DNA from: Hirundichthys speculiger | Taxonomy: Eukaryota > Chordata > Actinopteri > Beloniformes > Exocoetidae | Reading direction: 5' to 3' | Length of the DNA: 64,000 nucleotides | NCBI GenBank assembly: GCA_018398805.1 | Contig: JAGFBZ010000258.1 | Coordinates: 1,798,001 to 1,862,000, forward strand | In this document: positions 13,435 through 24,860 of the stretch, piece after piece | Layout: each line of letters opens with the position of its first letter | Position numbering within the stretch: the first letter of the stretch is position 1 | Notes under the pieces: model-generated | Database searches by the model: none | Told to the model about the DNA's origin: nothing | The model's input: only the letters and a program-made list of their open reading frames with translations | Position numbers and translations under genes: made by a program

Positions 13435-16418
13435 TTAAAAAATAAATAAATGCTTCTGCTGGCAGTATTATTGCCAGTATCAAAAAGTATGTGCCGACAA
13501 AGAACACTGTAGGTCATCAATATTGGTAGACCTTTCTGCATCGGATGTCTCAAGCATCAAGGTGCACATTTTCACATTGAAATGTGTGATATACACTAAA
13601 ATGTACTTATAAATTGTGCCTCAGACATTCTGATGTTTGGATATTGGAGTTGTTAGATGCAGCTGAACTGTCGTTTCAAATCATTTCCTGCGACCGTGCT
13701 AACTTATGCTAGCACAAGCGAGTTTCACATTTTTATTTACTTCAAATTCAAATAGACATATTTCCAAGATCTAGGATCACAACTTAACTTCAGCAGTAAT
13801 AGTAAAATATTGAGGCTGTAAAAAAAAAGAAAAAGAAAAAAAAAGTGAGCTAACAAATCCAAAACGTTCCCTGAAATAGTGCCTTTTTCCCTCCTCCTTC
13901 TCCAGCTGCTCAATCCTGGTGTGTTCAAGAGCCTCCAGGCTTTGCCCAAGTGCCATCTGACCCAAGTAATCCTATTTAAAACTTGTTACAAGAAAAATCA
14001 TTACAACAAGGTCATTATTAACGTATTAGAGGTGTCAATGTGGTTATAAATTCACCATGTATCAGAGAAGTCATTAAGAAATCTGGGTCTCACACACAGG
14101 CAGAGAGGTTATTAATGTCACTCATGAATGAGACCGACAGAGCAGAATGACTGAAGCCAGGTCTCTGTGTGAGTGTGATGGATGAACTCAAGTTGGCGTG
14201 AAGACCCACCCAACCTCTCACTCTGTGATAATAGAAAGAAAAAAAGGAAAATTAAATATCACAGCAGTCTTTCACCGTGTGTGGGCGTATAGCTACTGAT
14301 ACTGTTTCCCCTTTTTTCACAGAAACAAGGCAAACAATTAACTTTGAAAATACAAAGCTCTTAGCATTTGGTTGTCATTAAGGTGATGACTATGGGTGTT
14401 TTATATACTCTTGTTTTTAACGTTCGTCTGCAGCTACCCTTCAGCCTTTGCGAGGCTGCATTTATCCCAGCAGCTGGTTGCCGTTGACAGATTACACCCA
14501 TCTGTTCATCACGACAACACCAAGATGCTAATGTTGAACAGGTTTAAAGTTGTTAATAGGTCAAGTGGGGAATTAATGTGTCATTGCCAAGGGGTTTCAA
14601 GAAAATGCCAGATAAGCACTTTGAAGCTTTTATGAAGTTGTTTTGGTTTGTCCATTTGATCATCGTGGTGGTTTGGTTGTTTGCATCGTTGCCACACAGC
14701 AAGAAGGTTTCTGGTTTAAGTATCACCAGATGCTTTGATGAGTTACCATGACATCTGGATTAGATGATGGTTCCCGATCATTGCATCTTTGCTGTGGGAT
14801 GATTGAGAACCACTAAATCAAACTGAACTGTGAACAGGAATGGAAGAAACTACAAGGACCATATGAGACCAAAAACAATTGAGATATGACTGAGATTCAA
14901 GCCTTAGTTGCAAAGAAGATGGTCAACAATGTATTTTTCCAAGGGCTGTCTGTAGAAAGAAATGTAGCAATATCCACAGGTAAATAGCTCATGAGAGAGG
15001 CAAATAAATAAGCTAATTCAATTTCAGCCCGCCAATGAGATTTTTCATCCAACATCTGCTGGAAAAGCTCATGATTTACAGTGTTTAAAAAAGCTGCAGT
15101 TTTTAAATAAAAATCAGAATAACAGCTATTTAGTGACTGAATTCATGAACACATCCAGAGTGTTCAGTCATACTACCATGTACCTCCACAAAAACTGCAT
15201 TGATGGGACTGTAACATGCTTTGGGTCCATCTTGCAAAGAACCTTTCTACAGCCTTGATATATAGGTCAGTACTTTTCTACAAAACAGCTGCTCAACCTG
15301 GGTAAAAAGGAAAAAAAAATCCCTGTGACACATGCATTAAGTCTACAATGAGAGCAATGAAGTGCCTGGAAGTCCTACTGGAAGCTTCCTGGAAGGACGG
15401 ATGTGCAAAATAAACCTGAGCTTTTCTACATGACAGTAGATACTGTGCTATGCCTCATTTATTAACTGTATAAAGTGACAAAATTACAATTTGAAAGACA
15501 GAATCTTAGTCTTGAAATGGGTTCAAATACAGAAATACAGATACTGTAGGAGATTCTGTACCTCATACACATTTAGGTCTAATCTGGACTGCTTTCGGCA
15601 CTTCTGAATCAATTCCATTGCTGCTGTAAGTGTTGTGGGCCTGACATACACCAACAGTCATAAACAGGGCCTAAACTGTGCCTAACCTGGATTATGGCAT
15701 GTAAGCCCTCTTTAATATGGGTGCTGCGAGGGAGTGGCCCAAAGGTGCAAAAAAGACCAAATTTGGGCTACTTCTGGCAGATATCTGGCTGAGCATTGGT
15801 CGTCACTCTCACCAGTCAATGCCCTTGTTCAAGGCCAGATGTGGGTCTGCAGATGTGGGTCATGATTGGACCAAACACCATTTGCCATTTGGGATTTGGA
15901 AAGTTCTTCATTAGCAGATCTTTTTTTCTTACTGACTTCCATCTCACTGAGAAGTATTATAAACGTTAATTTTAGGATAGTGCTTTGAAAGCTTCCAGTT
16001 TCAGCTTAAACTCTTTGACTCATTTCTCCCCCTCTCATTACAGTTTGAGTGATCATTGTGGGGTTAATGGGAGTTCAGTCTGACCCAAACACAACACAGT
16101 CTAGATTGGAAGTAAATGCCTGCTGTAGTCAGCTGTACCTGCCATGCTAAAGATGCAGACTCAGGTGAACATTTATTAGCAGAAAGTCAGGGAATTAATT
16201 GAGGCTGGACTGGAAATGAAATTGTTTACCTTCTTTATAATTGACATTTTGACATTTTTTTCTCCCCCTGGCAGACATTTTAACTAGAGGCGCATGTTGA
16301 TGCATTAACATCAATAATGGCTCCAGCTCAGCTGTACAGCTTAAAACTGAAGGAGTTTCATGGAGCGCAGCCATCATTAGTGACACTTGTGGATTTTTTT
16401 GGCATTTGTTGGCCTACG
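13434..16418. other. Mostly non-coding stretch
   Basis: No supported exon. A minus-strand frame at about 13777-13974 looks somewhat coding-like (see findings). 15640-15910 is rich in TGGCC/GGGCC-type words also seen at 22190-22360 and is probably an old interspersed repeat. 14680-14720 resembles a decayed piece of a tRNA-SINE head. Confidence 0.4.
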
Positions 16419-16798
16419 CAGGCCTTCTCAAATAGTGGGGTGCGGCCCCTTAGGGGGGCACTGTTTGATGCCGGGGGGGCTAACCCTAACCCTATATACT
16501 CCAGCAGGTGGCGGTGCTCTCATTGTCACAGTGTGTGCAGGGAGTATTAGCTATATTGTGTGGGGTTTTTTTTGTTTTGTTTTTTTTTTTGCACGGACAT
16601 GCGCACACGCAGCACAGAGCAGAAGATATGAAGTGAATAAATCCTCAAGAGACACCACTGAAAAATATTTAACAGGGATGAAAAGAAAGGAGGAGAGAGA
16701 CAGAGATAATGAGACAAACGAAAGTCAGCAGAAAGTTAAGACGAGTTGTTTTCTTTTTTTAGAGGGGGGGCGTAGCAGAAAATAATTGAGAAGCACTG
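16419..16798. mobile_element. hAT-type MITE
   Basis: The left end CAGGCCTTCTCAAATAG and the right end (inward CAGTGCTTCTCAATTATT) form short imperfect inverted repeats of the hAT type. The flanks GGCCTACG (16411-16418) and GGCCTATG (16798-16805, one base shared with the end) make a 7-of-8 target duplication. The interior has no transposase. The 132-codon frame crossing it is an accident of the GC-rich end. A CTCF-like motif sits at 16501-16514. Confidence 0.75.
16501..16514 (+). promoter_or_regulatory. CTCF-like core motif
   Basis: CCAGCAGGTGGCGG fits the vertebrate CTCF core consensus well and lies inside the hAT MITE. This is motif matching by eye; binding is not shown. Confidence 0.35.
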
Positions 16799-17203
16799 GC
16801 CTATGTTTTCAGCTCAGATATGCATTTTCACAGCACTCGTCTCCCCTATAACTTCATCTACAAAAACTGTGTCTGCAGCTAAAGCTGTAAGACCTAATGA
16901 CACGTTCCAAACACCTGACAACCAAGAAAACTTGGCACTATCACTTAAAGGTGTGTTCACACATAGTTTAACAAAGTGTGATGCGATTGCTCCATCAGCT
17001 TGAATATCTTCTCCCAGTCTCTGGTGCACACCAAAGAAGGGCACCTAAAAAGGTCTCTGGTATGCATTTGAACAAACTCTTGAAGTATTAACATAACACA
17101 AAAGAAAACAGTAATCCAGTACATTGATCATCACAGTAAGATACATGGATTGGAACAACTTTTCTTCATACAGCAACATCTTCTCCATGTGAGGGGGCTG
17201 AGA

Positions 17204-17239
17204 TATGTGTGTAATGTGTGTAATGTGTGTAATGTGTGT
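17204..17239 (+). repeat. 9-bp tandem repeat, 4 units
   Basis: Units of ATGTGTGTA start at 17204, 17213, 17222 and 17231, the last with one change. Confidence 0.9.
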
Positions 17240-19389
17240 GTCATGATTGAAAACCTGAGTCACAACCACCCTGATAGGTTCTGTTTCAATCAGGTAAAGA
17301 AAAATATCGACTATGCAAATTGTGCTTCAAAATGTTTTAATTTGAGACAAAAAAAAGTAATCTCTTCTTTTAGCAAAGCAGCAACTGTTAGAACTTGACT
17401 GATTAAAAAAAGGGGAAAGTAGTATGAGATGCCAAAGTGATTGAAACAGAAGAGAAGGTTTATTTTTATTTTAAAATGCAGTAATTTAAATGCTCTGACA
17501 CTCTGGGATGTGTGACATGAATTGGCAGAATAAGGCAAACATATGGAGGGTGTTTTGAAAATAAAAGCCTGTTAGATTTGTGGACTTAAACATTGCATCT
17601 GATTTTAAACTCAATGCTTATATCTCTGAGAACAAACAAAGCCCAGAAGCAGAATAAGCTGGACCATAAACTCATCCATCAAAGTCGAAGTCAGAAAATG
17701 CCCCGCCACCACCACCACAGCTTCTGTTTGGTTTCCTCCAGACAGTTTATGGGCCCACAGATTACCAGACACAGACGAAGCAGCAGTGACTGAACACAGG
17801 AGCATCCAGTTTGGCAGGAGAGGGAATGAAATGAAACATGATTCCTGCTGTGTCCATCAAATCACTGGCAAGGCTTTCTGTCGATGGATGACAGAAGTGT
17901 GTGATGATCTTTATTTAATACAGTTAAGGTATTAACTGTTAGTGGGAGGGAAAAAAGATCAAAGAAATATATGAGCTGTTCTTCAGTACATGCAGATGTG
18001 CCGTTTTAATTTTTAACTGGTGGCCACTGCCATCTAGTGGCTGCCAGTGGTTTAACTTGAAGGGAGGTTGACGTCACAGCCACAAATTAGTGGACGGCAA
18101 CTAAAATCATCTACACAAGATTTTGCTTTTTTACACTGCTTTTCTGTTCCTCCATGTGTCTAATGCAGTTACAACTTTAAAAAAAATAAAAAAAATTAGT
18201 TAGATATGCCCTATTATTTCAAGCATGCAGCTCTTAAGCAGAGGGATTTTCTCAATTAAAAGACAAAAAGAAAAAAAAAACTCTTGAATCAGCCTGTGCA
18301 ATGTCCTGTTTTTGTCTAAATCTAAAAAGCTTTTTTATGCTTTTACTGACAGGTTAAACCAGTTAAATCATCAGTTCTCATATTAAGCTTTACCCTCCTT
18401 ATTTGCAAAATATCCAGTCTTCCCCCTCACATTTTAAAAGACTTCTTACTTCAGTTTAAAACCAGATCAGCCAGTCAGAAACTCCAGGAAATCCCCTGGT
18501 GGGATGCTTCATGGTCACCTTTTGTGACACCACTTGCAGTTTGAAAGTTTTTTAAGAACTTTGGCAGAAGTGTTTTGGCTGTACATTCTCAGCTGAGCCC
18601 CTTTTCAGACAGAAAAGATCTTAACTGCATGAAATCACATTTTTCAGAGCAGATTTGCTGGGCGCAAGATGTTGCTGGCAGGAGCTGCTCTTTTATCAGC
18701 AGACAAGTCGGAAGCATGTTGTTATTTGGATTTTCATTAAATGCTCAAATGGTACTTTTCTGCTGATCTACACACCACATTGAACACCATAATGCCATCA
18801 CCTTAAGATCTCCCCCCTCCTCCGATCTTGAAGGCATTTTCTTTTAAGTGGAGCTGTGAGAGAAACTTTAGTAGTACAGTGAAGCTAATTTGTATAATAT
18901 GTGCCTCATGCATTACCATCCAAAAACTGCAGCACACTCAAAGAACTCAATTACTGCATTTTAGCCAGTTTTTTCTCTTTTTTTGTCGTCCAACTTCACT
19001 TTACAGTTGTCACTTTAAAAGCTACAGAAAAACTTAAAAACCTTCAAAACCGAAGGCAGAGTTTCACACATCCAGAGATTAAAAATTTCCACAGGAATGA
19101 ATAGACTTTGGAGACAAAACACATGTTTTTTTGGAAAAGAAAGCCTGATGTTAGTTGCGGAGTTTAAAGAGACTGCCGTCTCGGCAACAGCTTAACGTCA
19201 GCGAGCTTCCAACATCAGCTTATCTCACAAGAATCCCAGCTACAGCAACACTTTCAGTCTCAAGAGCTTCTCTGTTCTTTTCCCCAACTTCAAAATCCTA
19301 TCAAATCTGAGCAAGGTGAAATAGGGTGATTTAAGGATTTAAAAAAATAATAATAATCCTCAAAGCCATTACTTCCCAGGAACAGTTAG
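17240..19389. other. Non-coding stretch
   Basis: I see no gene. Open frames are at most 82 codons and have no recognisable domain. The only notable site is the CTCF-like motif at 18027-18040. Confidence 0.45.
18027..18040 (-). promoter_or_regulatory. CTCF-like core motif
   Basis: On the minus strand the site reads CCACTAGATGGCAG, a good match to the CTCF core. The surrounding 28 bp is itself partly palindromic (CCACTG...CAGTGG). Confidence 0.3.
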
Positions 19390-19674
19390 AAACTGAAACT
19401 GCCGTATTTTTTGTGCCTGTGTGTGGAGAAAACAACCTGCCAGGATGACAAACTGGATAGATTGCATCCGCTTTGGGAGGGTAAACTATCAAATAATAAC
19501 AGACGTGAAGATCAGAGACCATCTTGACTGCGTCAAAGCAAACAGAGACTCCAAAGTTGCAGCCCTGCAGAATCCACTCCTTGTAATCTCCTGTAAGCAG
19601 CAAATCTGTGCCTATACATGAAACAGAACCCACAACCGCAAACATCAGCTGGGATCTTTACCACTGCACCACAC
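19390..19674 (-). repeat. SINE-like repeat, tRNA-type head
   Basis: Read on the minus strand, the head contains GGTGCAGTGGTAAAG (A-box-like) and, about 30 bp on, GGTTGTGGGTTC (B-box-like). This is the layout of a tRNA-derived SINE. The body gives a 104-codon frame on the same strand (19645-19331) that I attribute to the repeat. The end is not clearly delimited. Confidence 0.45.
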
Positions 19675-20384
19675 GTTGTCAATCACACAACTTCAGGCCC
19701 GCCGGCGCTGAGACGTAGCTGCTGGCAGGTTGATTAGGGGTTTCGGTTTCATCCAGCCTGTGATAGGGACAGACGAGTGGTAGACAAGAGCACTTTCACA
19801 CTGTTTCTGTAATGTCCAGATGACCCCTGTAGAGAAGTGGAGGCCGAGGCCACAGTCTTACAATCAAAGTGCCAAAACTGGTGGATCTGTACCATTAGTA
19901 CAGCGGAGCACGCTGCCTCTGTACAGGGCAGGTGGACTGTGCACATCAATGAGCACATGCAAGCAGCAGCAGCAGCAGCATGGACATCCACTTCTCACAA
20001 AAATAGATATAAATAACACGGTTGCTCAGATGCCTGACAATTTAGCCTTAAGTGTCGTCTTTATCTGTCCTAACAGTAGTAGGCACACATTAGACACTTT
20101 GTCACTTACCTATTCACATGAAACCCCTCTGGTTTTAGAAACCAGACCTCTTCAAACCCATTTATCCTCCCTCTGCAGCCCTGTTAGCCTTTTAATGCTC
20201 CCTTGTTCCCTTTAAGACTCTCTGTTGTCCCCCAGCAGTTTTTTAAAGTCCCGCTGCAGCTGGTATTATTCCCCCAAAACCTCTGGGAAAAATTCCACTG
20301 TCAGTAGCTTTGCTGAGATTTAGAGTTCAATCAGGTGTTAAGCGCCTACGTGATGTAAGAAAGCCACGTGGCCTCTTAAACTGT

Positions 20385-20632
20385 AACTCAGGTGGCTGTA
20401 GGTTAGTTGCTAGAGCGGGTCGTCCAGTCACTGTAAGGTGGACCGTTCGATCCCGGCTCCAACTGACCACATGTGAAAGTGTCCTTGAGCAAGACACTGA
20501 ACCCTAACTTGCCCTCAGCACCTTGCATAGCACGCACTGGTGAGTAAATGGGTGAATGAGAGGCCAATATAAAGCAGCTTGATGGTGTGGAGGAGGCGCT
20601 ATATAAGTGCAGTCCATTTACCGTTTAAACCC
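20385..20632 (+). repeat. tRNA-derived SINE
   Basis: A tRNA-like head holds an A-box-like TAGTTGCTAGAGCGGG (20405-20420) and a B-box GTTCGATCC (20445-20453). A body follows with the fish-SINE phrase TGTCCTTGAGCAAGACACTG and an end containing GCGCTATATAAGTGCAGTCC. The element is diverged but nearly full length. Confidence 0.75.
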
Positions 20633-20918
20633 CACTGCACGGACATTTGTGCCTGTGTTTTAACCTGGAGCTAAAAAGAGCAATGGACTTGATTTAACTG
20701 AAGACACAAGCATAACACTGTCTAAAAAGATATCAAGCTGAAAACAGTGTGGCTTCCTCGAAAAATACAAACTGGAGGTTTTATGGTAGCAGCAAGCTAA
20801 GCAAACATCATAAAGATCAGTGGGTAAACCTTTAGTGGTGTCTAGTAACGTATAACCAAAGAATGATGGTCACAATAGAAAACAAGACAATGAGACCTTG
20901 TTGGTTTTTAGTCTCTAG

Positions 20919-20924
20919 TTTATT
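20919..20924 (-). terminator. Conserved polyadenylation-type signal, copy A
   Basis: AATAAA on the minus strand lies about 190 bp past the stop codon of the pseudogene. The same site is kept in copy B at 37353-37358 within similar flanks, so this is probably the ancestral mRNA end. Confidence 0.4.
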
Positions 20925-21307
20925 GAATGATAAAATATGACGACATATTTCAAAATAAAGTTATTCCTTTAACAGCGTTTGTCTTCTATTTCAATGCTTG
21001 TCCTGTTTTTATTGCAGGGAAGTTCACTGAGCTGTGACTGATATATCTTTCATGTCACCCACTTCCCACTTGGTGCAGAAGGTGAGGGTGAGAGGATTAA
21101 ATTCAGCACCACTTATGTGGCAAAGGAGGGTCCTCCTGCACTGTCATCACATTTGACCTCATGGATCATGAAAATATAGATCAGCAGAACCAGGAACTGG
21201 AAAGAGAACAGATGGAGACTGGTGAAAAACTCAACACAAACTAAAAGACAACATGCTTGCGCCAGAAAAATATACAGGCAAGGCAAGTTTATATGTATCG
21301 CCTATTT

Positions 21308-21480
21308 CAGTGGTGCGCAAACTGGTGCGCGAACCACCAGTGGCACGTGAGCGCTCTCTGGTGGTATGCGGGGAACGTGGTGACCACATTTTCACTTTAA
21401 AAAAAATAAAAAATCAGAAACATACAATGCATTATAAATACGTTTCAAACGAAATGTGTAGCTTGAGATAATTAAAATTG
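21308..21480 (+). mobile_element. hAT-like terminal fragment
   Basis: CAGTGGTGCGCAAACTGG at 21308 is the typical left end of a common hAT family in vertebrates. A matching right end is not visible, so it is probably truncated. It lies exactly in the interval of copy A where exons 6-8 are missing. Confidence 0.45.
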
Positions 21481-22119
21481 TCTTTAAAAAAATTGTTGCA
21501 TATTCAGTTGCAGTATATTATTAAATGGTATATTATTAAATGCTTCCTCAGATATCCACCAGGGGCAGTAGTTAAACTCAAATAGAAAATAGACAACTCA
21601 GCCTTACAGTTGTCCGCATTTTCTCGAGGATTTCCCTGCAATTTTCAACTTTCATGATGGGCTTGTCAGATTCACTGCTATCTCTCCGAAGCCTATCTTT
21701 GAACTACAATGTCAGAAAGAACACCATGGACATAAAAGAGAAAAATGTGGGTCTAAAAATTGATATTAGCATCAAGACACGTTGAAAGTGACATCAGTGA
21801 TGATGGTTGATCCATGTTATTCCTATTGACCCACAATATTTTAATCATAAGTGAACATGGATCACAAGGCTAAATAAGGCACTAAAAATATAGACTACCT
21901 CATTTCTCAAGACGACCACAACAATCCCATAGATCAGCATGATGATCATTCCAACCATCAGGAAACCTGCAAACTGCAGATAAAATCATATGAGCAACGA
22001 TCACAGAATAATGGCTTCTTATTTCACTGATAGACTTCCCTCAACAGTAAAAGAAACCAAAGCAAAACTAAACACAATAAAAGTTTGTCTTCATAAGTCC
22101 TTTTCTGTGTCTTTGAAAA

Positions 22120-22440
22120 AACTCTTGAGTTCCTCAAAGCCTTGTTGTCCTCCCTGCCTCCATGAAGTCCTTTGCATACACTAAAATAGCTAGGCTCATT
22201 TGGGCCTAATCTGGGCCCCATCTGGGCCACAGTGTTATGCAGGACCAAATGTGGCCCAAAGGTCATGAGCTAGGCCTAATCTGTTTTACAGCATGTGGTG
22301 TATGGCCCCAACTGGATTCCAAATGTTTTAAGTTGCCTTTGGCATGTGTTACAGCAAGGTTTAAGTGGTTAAGACGTGATCCAAATCCAAGTCCATGTCT
22401 GGTGGACATGTGGTTATATCCACTGTAGCTAGGTGGATAT
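22120..22440. repeat. TGGGCC-rich interspersed repeat
   Basis: Several GGGCC and TGGGCC words alternate with CTAGGC and AATCTG (22190-22300), as in a diverged fish repeat also hinted at 15640-15910. It fills the place of exon 3 in copy A. Confidence 0.4.
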
Positions 22441-24376
22441 AGGCTGAGTCAAACCAAAGTGGAGACCAAAGAAGACTGCAGATGTGGACTGTGTCTGAGC
22501 CTAACATCCTTTACTGTGGAGGAAGAGCATCCCCACCCCTGTTAATCAAACCGATCAAACAGGCAGTAAAGATGGATGAACATTAGGCTCTGGGAGCCAT
22601 GTTGCCTGGTTCGTTATCCAATTTTGTTGCACATGAACTTAATGGACGAACATGGAGGACCACAAATGCACAGATAATGCAATCAACAGTCCTGCAATGA
22701 CCCCCTCAGTATTCCACTTATTGGCAGGTGGGCTTCAAAGACTAAAGGATGCTTCCAGTGTGTTTTGATATGTGACAATCAATAGTAATCCATTTCCAGG
22801 TAGCCAGTCTACTGCATTCTTGCATCATCTCATTTTTTGGTAAGTCTGCTCATCTTCCGTAACAAATGGATGATTTGATGGAAAGGTCTTAGTACAATTT
22901 TGGGTCAGTTTGTGCTGGGAAATGACATATTTAGTCTGATGTTGGTCTTAATCCATCTTTGTTGAGTCATCTTAATGTGGACAAGATGAGAAACTGGTTC
23001 CATTTTAGTTTCTTTACTTGGGCTCAGTAAGAGTCTGGGGCTGGCACTCATATTCTACGAGGGCTAGATTTTTTTTTTTTTCCTCACCTGTTTTTATCTG
23101 GGCTGGGCTTTAATGTTGTGGCTGTCTGGTATGGTGTCACATACTAGACAGTACAACCATGTCCTTTGGATGCGTCAATGCTTTGTGATGGGCTGCGTTG
23201 TATCAAATTTTAGTTTATACCAACTTTAAATCCTGGGGACTGAAAGTTTGCAGGATGAAAAGTCTGATTGCTGGTTTTGGAAATGTCCATTAAAAATGGA
23301 AAGTGAGTTTGATTAGGTGACCGACCAGCCACGCTTTATTCAATAGAAGTGCGGTGCCGTGTGTCAACAGTCTGATCCACCCTATTTTTCTGGGGCTCAG
23401 GTTGCTGAAAAGCTGAATGTCAGTTGAGGAAGTGTCCCACAAGCTGCATATGTTCTGTATTAAGGAAAACCAAAAAAATAAATAAATAAAAATCAGAGCC
23501 TCCGCCACATCTGGACAGCTGACTGTGTAAACACGGCAAGTCCTTAACTTGACATGTTTAAATCAGCTATTATGTAACTTGGTCTGTGTTCGATATGGAA
23601 TCGAGCAAAAAAGCTCTGTTGTAACAAATGCCAACCAGCTGCTTTTGGTCTGTTTAAAAGCCTCTTTAAACTCAGAGTACCAACTTTTAGCCAGACACAA
23701 GAAATCTCTAAACACTGTCTTTATATAAAAAATGTCAATGACTTAAATGTGTTTTTTAGACTGGCTAATTACTTTAGCAAATCAGCACATGCACACACAA
23801 AAACAGATGTTCAAATGTTTCATAATATCCAACTTATTTCTTTGTTCTGTCCAGTGAATACAAGAAAATCTGCATTAAAGACATTCTTTATAATCAGACA
23901 GTAAACCAATGCTTGGCAGTAACCTGACAAAGATGCTGAAGAAGGTGGGAATTCAGATGCATGACTTTAAACTTAAGCAATGCAAAAAAAAAAAGACATA
24001 AAATTGCCACACCGTCAACTGTAAACACTAAACTATGATTTATGTTTTAAGTAGAAACTATACTGAATGTAAGTTTGTAACCAAGTGCAACGAATGGACA
24101 GACCTACATCCTAGTTGGTGTTCATACTTGTCTGTTTTTGTTTGTGTGCCCCTGTAAAGATATGTTTATTACAGCCCTCAAACACTAGCTTGCTGTGTGG
24201 ATTTCTTTTCAATAACACAGTGGAAAGTGAAACAGATCAGATGTGAGTTGGAGCTGATAAATATTGAGCAGCATTTTTTTTTCTACCCTGGCTTGAAAGA
24301 AGTAGATGTCTAAAATACATATAAAACTAAATTCAATGTCACTAGGTAGACCAATCATATTTGGAATAAGAGCTAG

Positions 24377-24390
24377 CCACTAGGTGGCAG
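24377..24390 (+). promoter_or_regulatory. CTCF-like core motif
   Basis: CCACTAGGTGGCAG, followed by CACC, is a strong match to the CTCF core consensus. It lies in the intron between exons 4 and 2 of the pseudogene. Binding is not shown. Confidence 0.4.
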
Positions 24391-24505
24391 CACCAGTCGT
24401 TAATGCTGCATTTGAGGCTTTCGACCAAAGATGGCAACAAGCCAAAACTCTTATTGATTCAGAAGACACTGATTTTGTGTGAAGGTAAGGACAAAATAAG
24501 GAAGA

Positions 24506-24860
24506 GTTCAATTCAACTTTATTTGTATAGCATCTACAATACAAATTGTTTCTAGGTGCTTTACAAAGACCCAGAGCATGACCCCTGAGCAAATTATTAT
24601 TAAGGATAGCTAATATTCAATCTTAAAAGAAACAATGGCAAGTTAAAAAAAAAAAAAAAAAAAAAAACTTCTCTCGTGAGAGAAAAACCTTTAAGACAAC
24701 AGTGGCAAGGAAAAACTCCCCCTTTCGAGCAGGACCTGGTTGATAAGGGGGACCTTCCTGCCGAAGGCCAACCAGTTAAAGGAAGAAAAGAGGATGGAGA
24801 TAGGACAGAGAGAGGAGAGGCGCAAATATATTGGCAACATTATATAGGACAAAATGTATT
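24506..24860 (-). repeat. Interspersed retro-repeat with (GAATT)n end
   Basis: On the minus strand it ends in ...TACAAATAAAGTTGAATTGAA. It carries the phrases AGGTCCTGCTCGAAAGGG and GGAGTTTTTCCTTGCCACTG, as does the plus-strand copy at 45780-46105. A poly(A) run of about 25 lies at 24643-24667. This is a widespread fish family; no open frame survives. Confidence 0.65.

Noticed and set aside
16476..16494. Telomere-like CTAACC repeats
   Set aside because: Only two units inside a MITE end; not a telomeric tract.
16387..16785. 132-codon plus-strand frame
   Set aside because: It spans the hAT MITE and its GC-rich end; no domain pattern or splice context.
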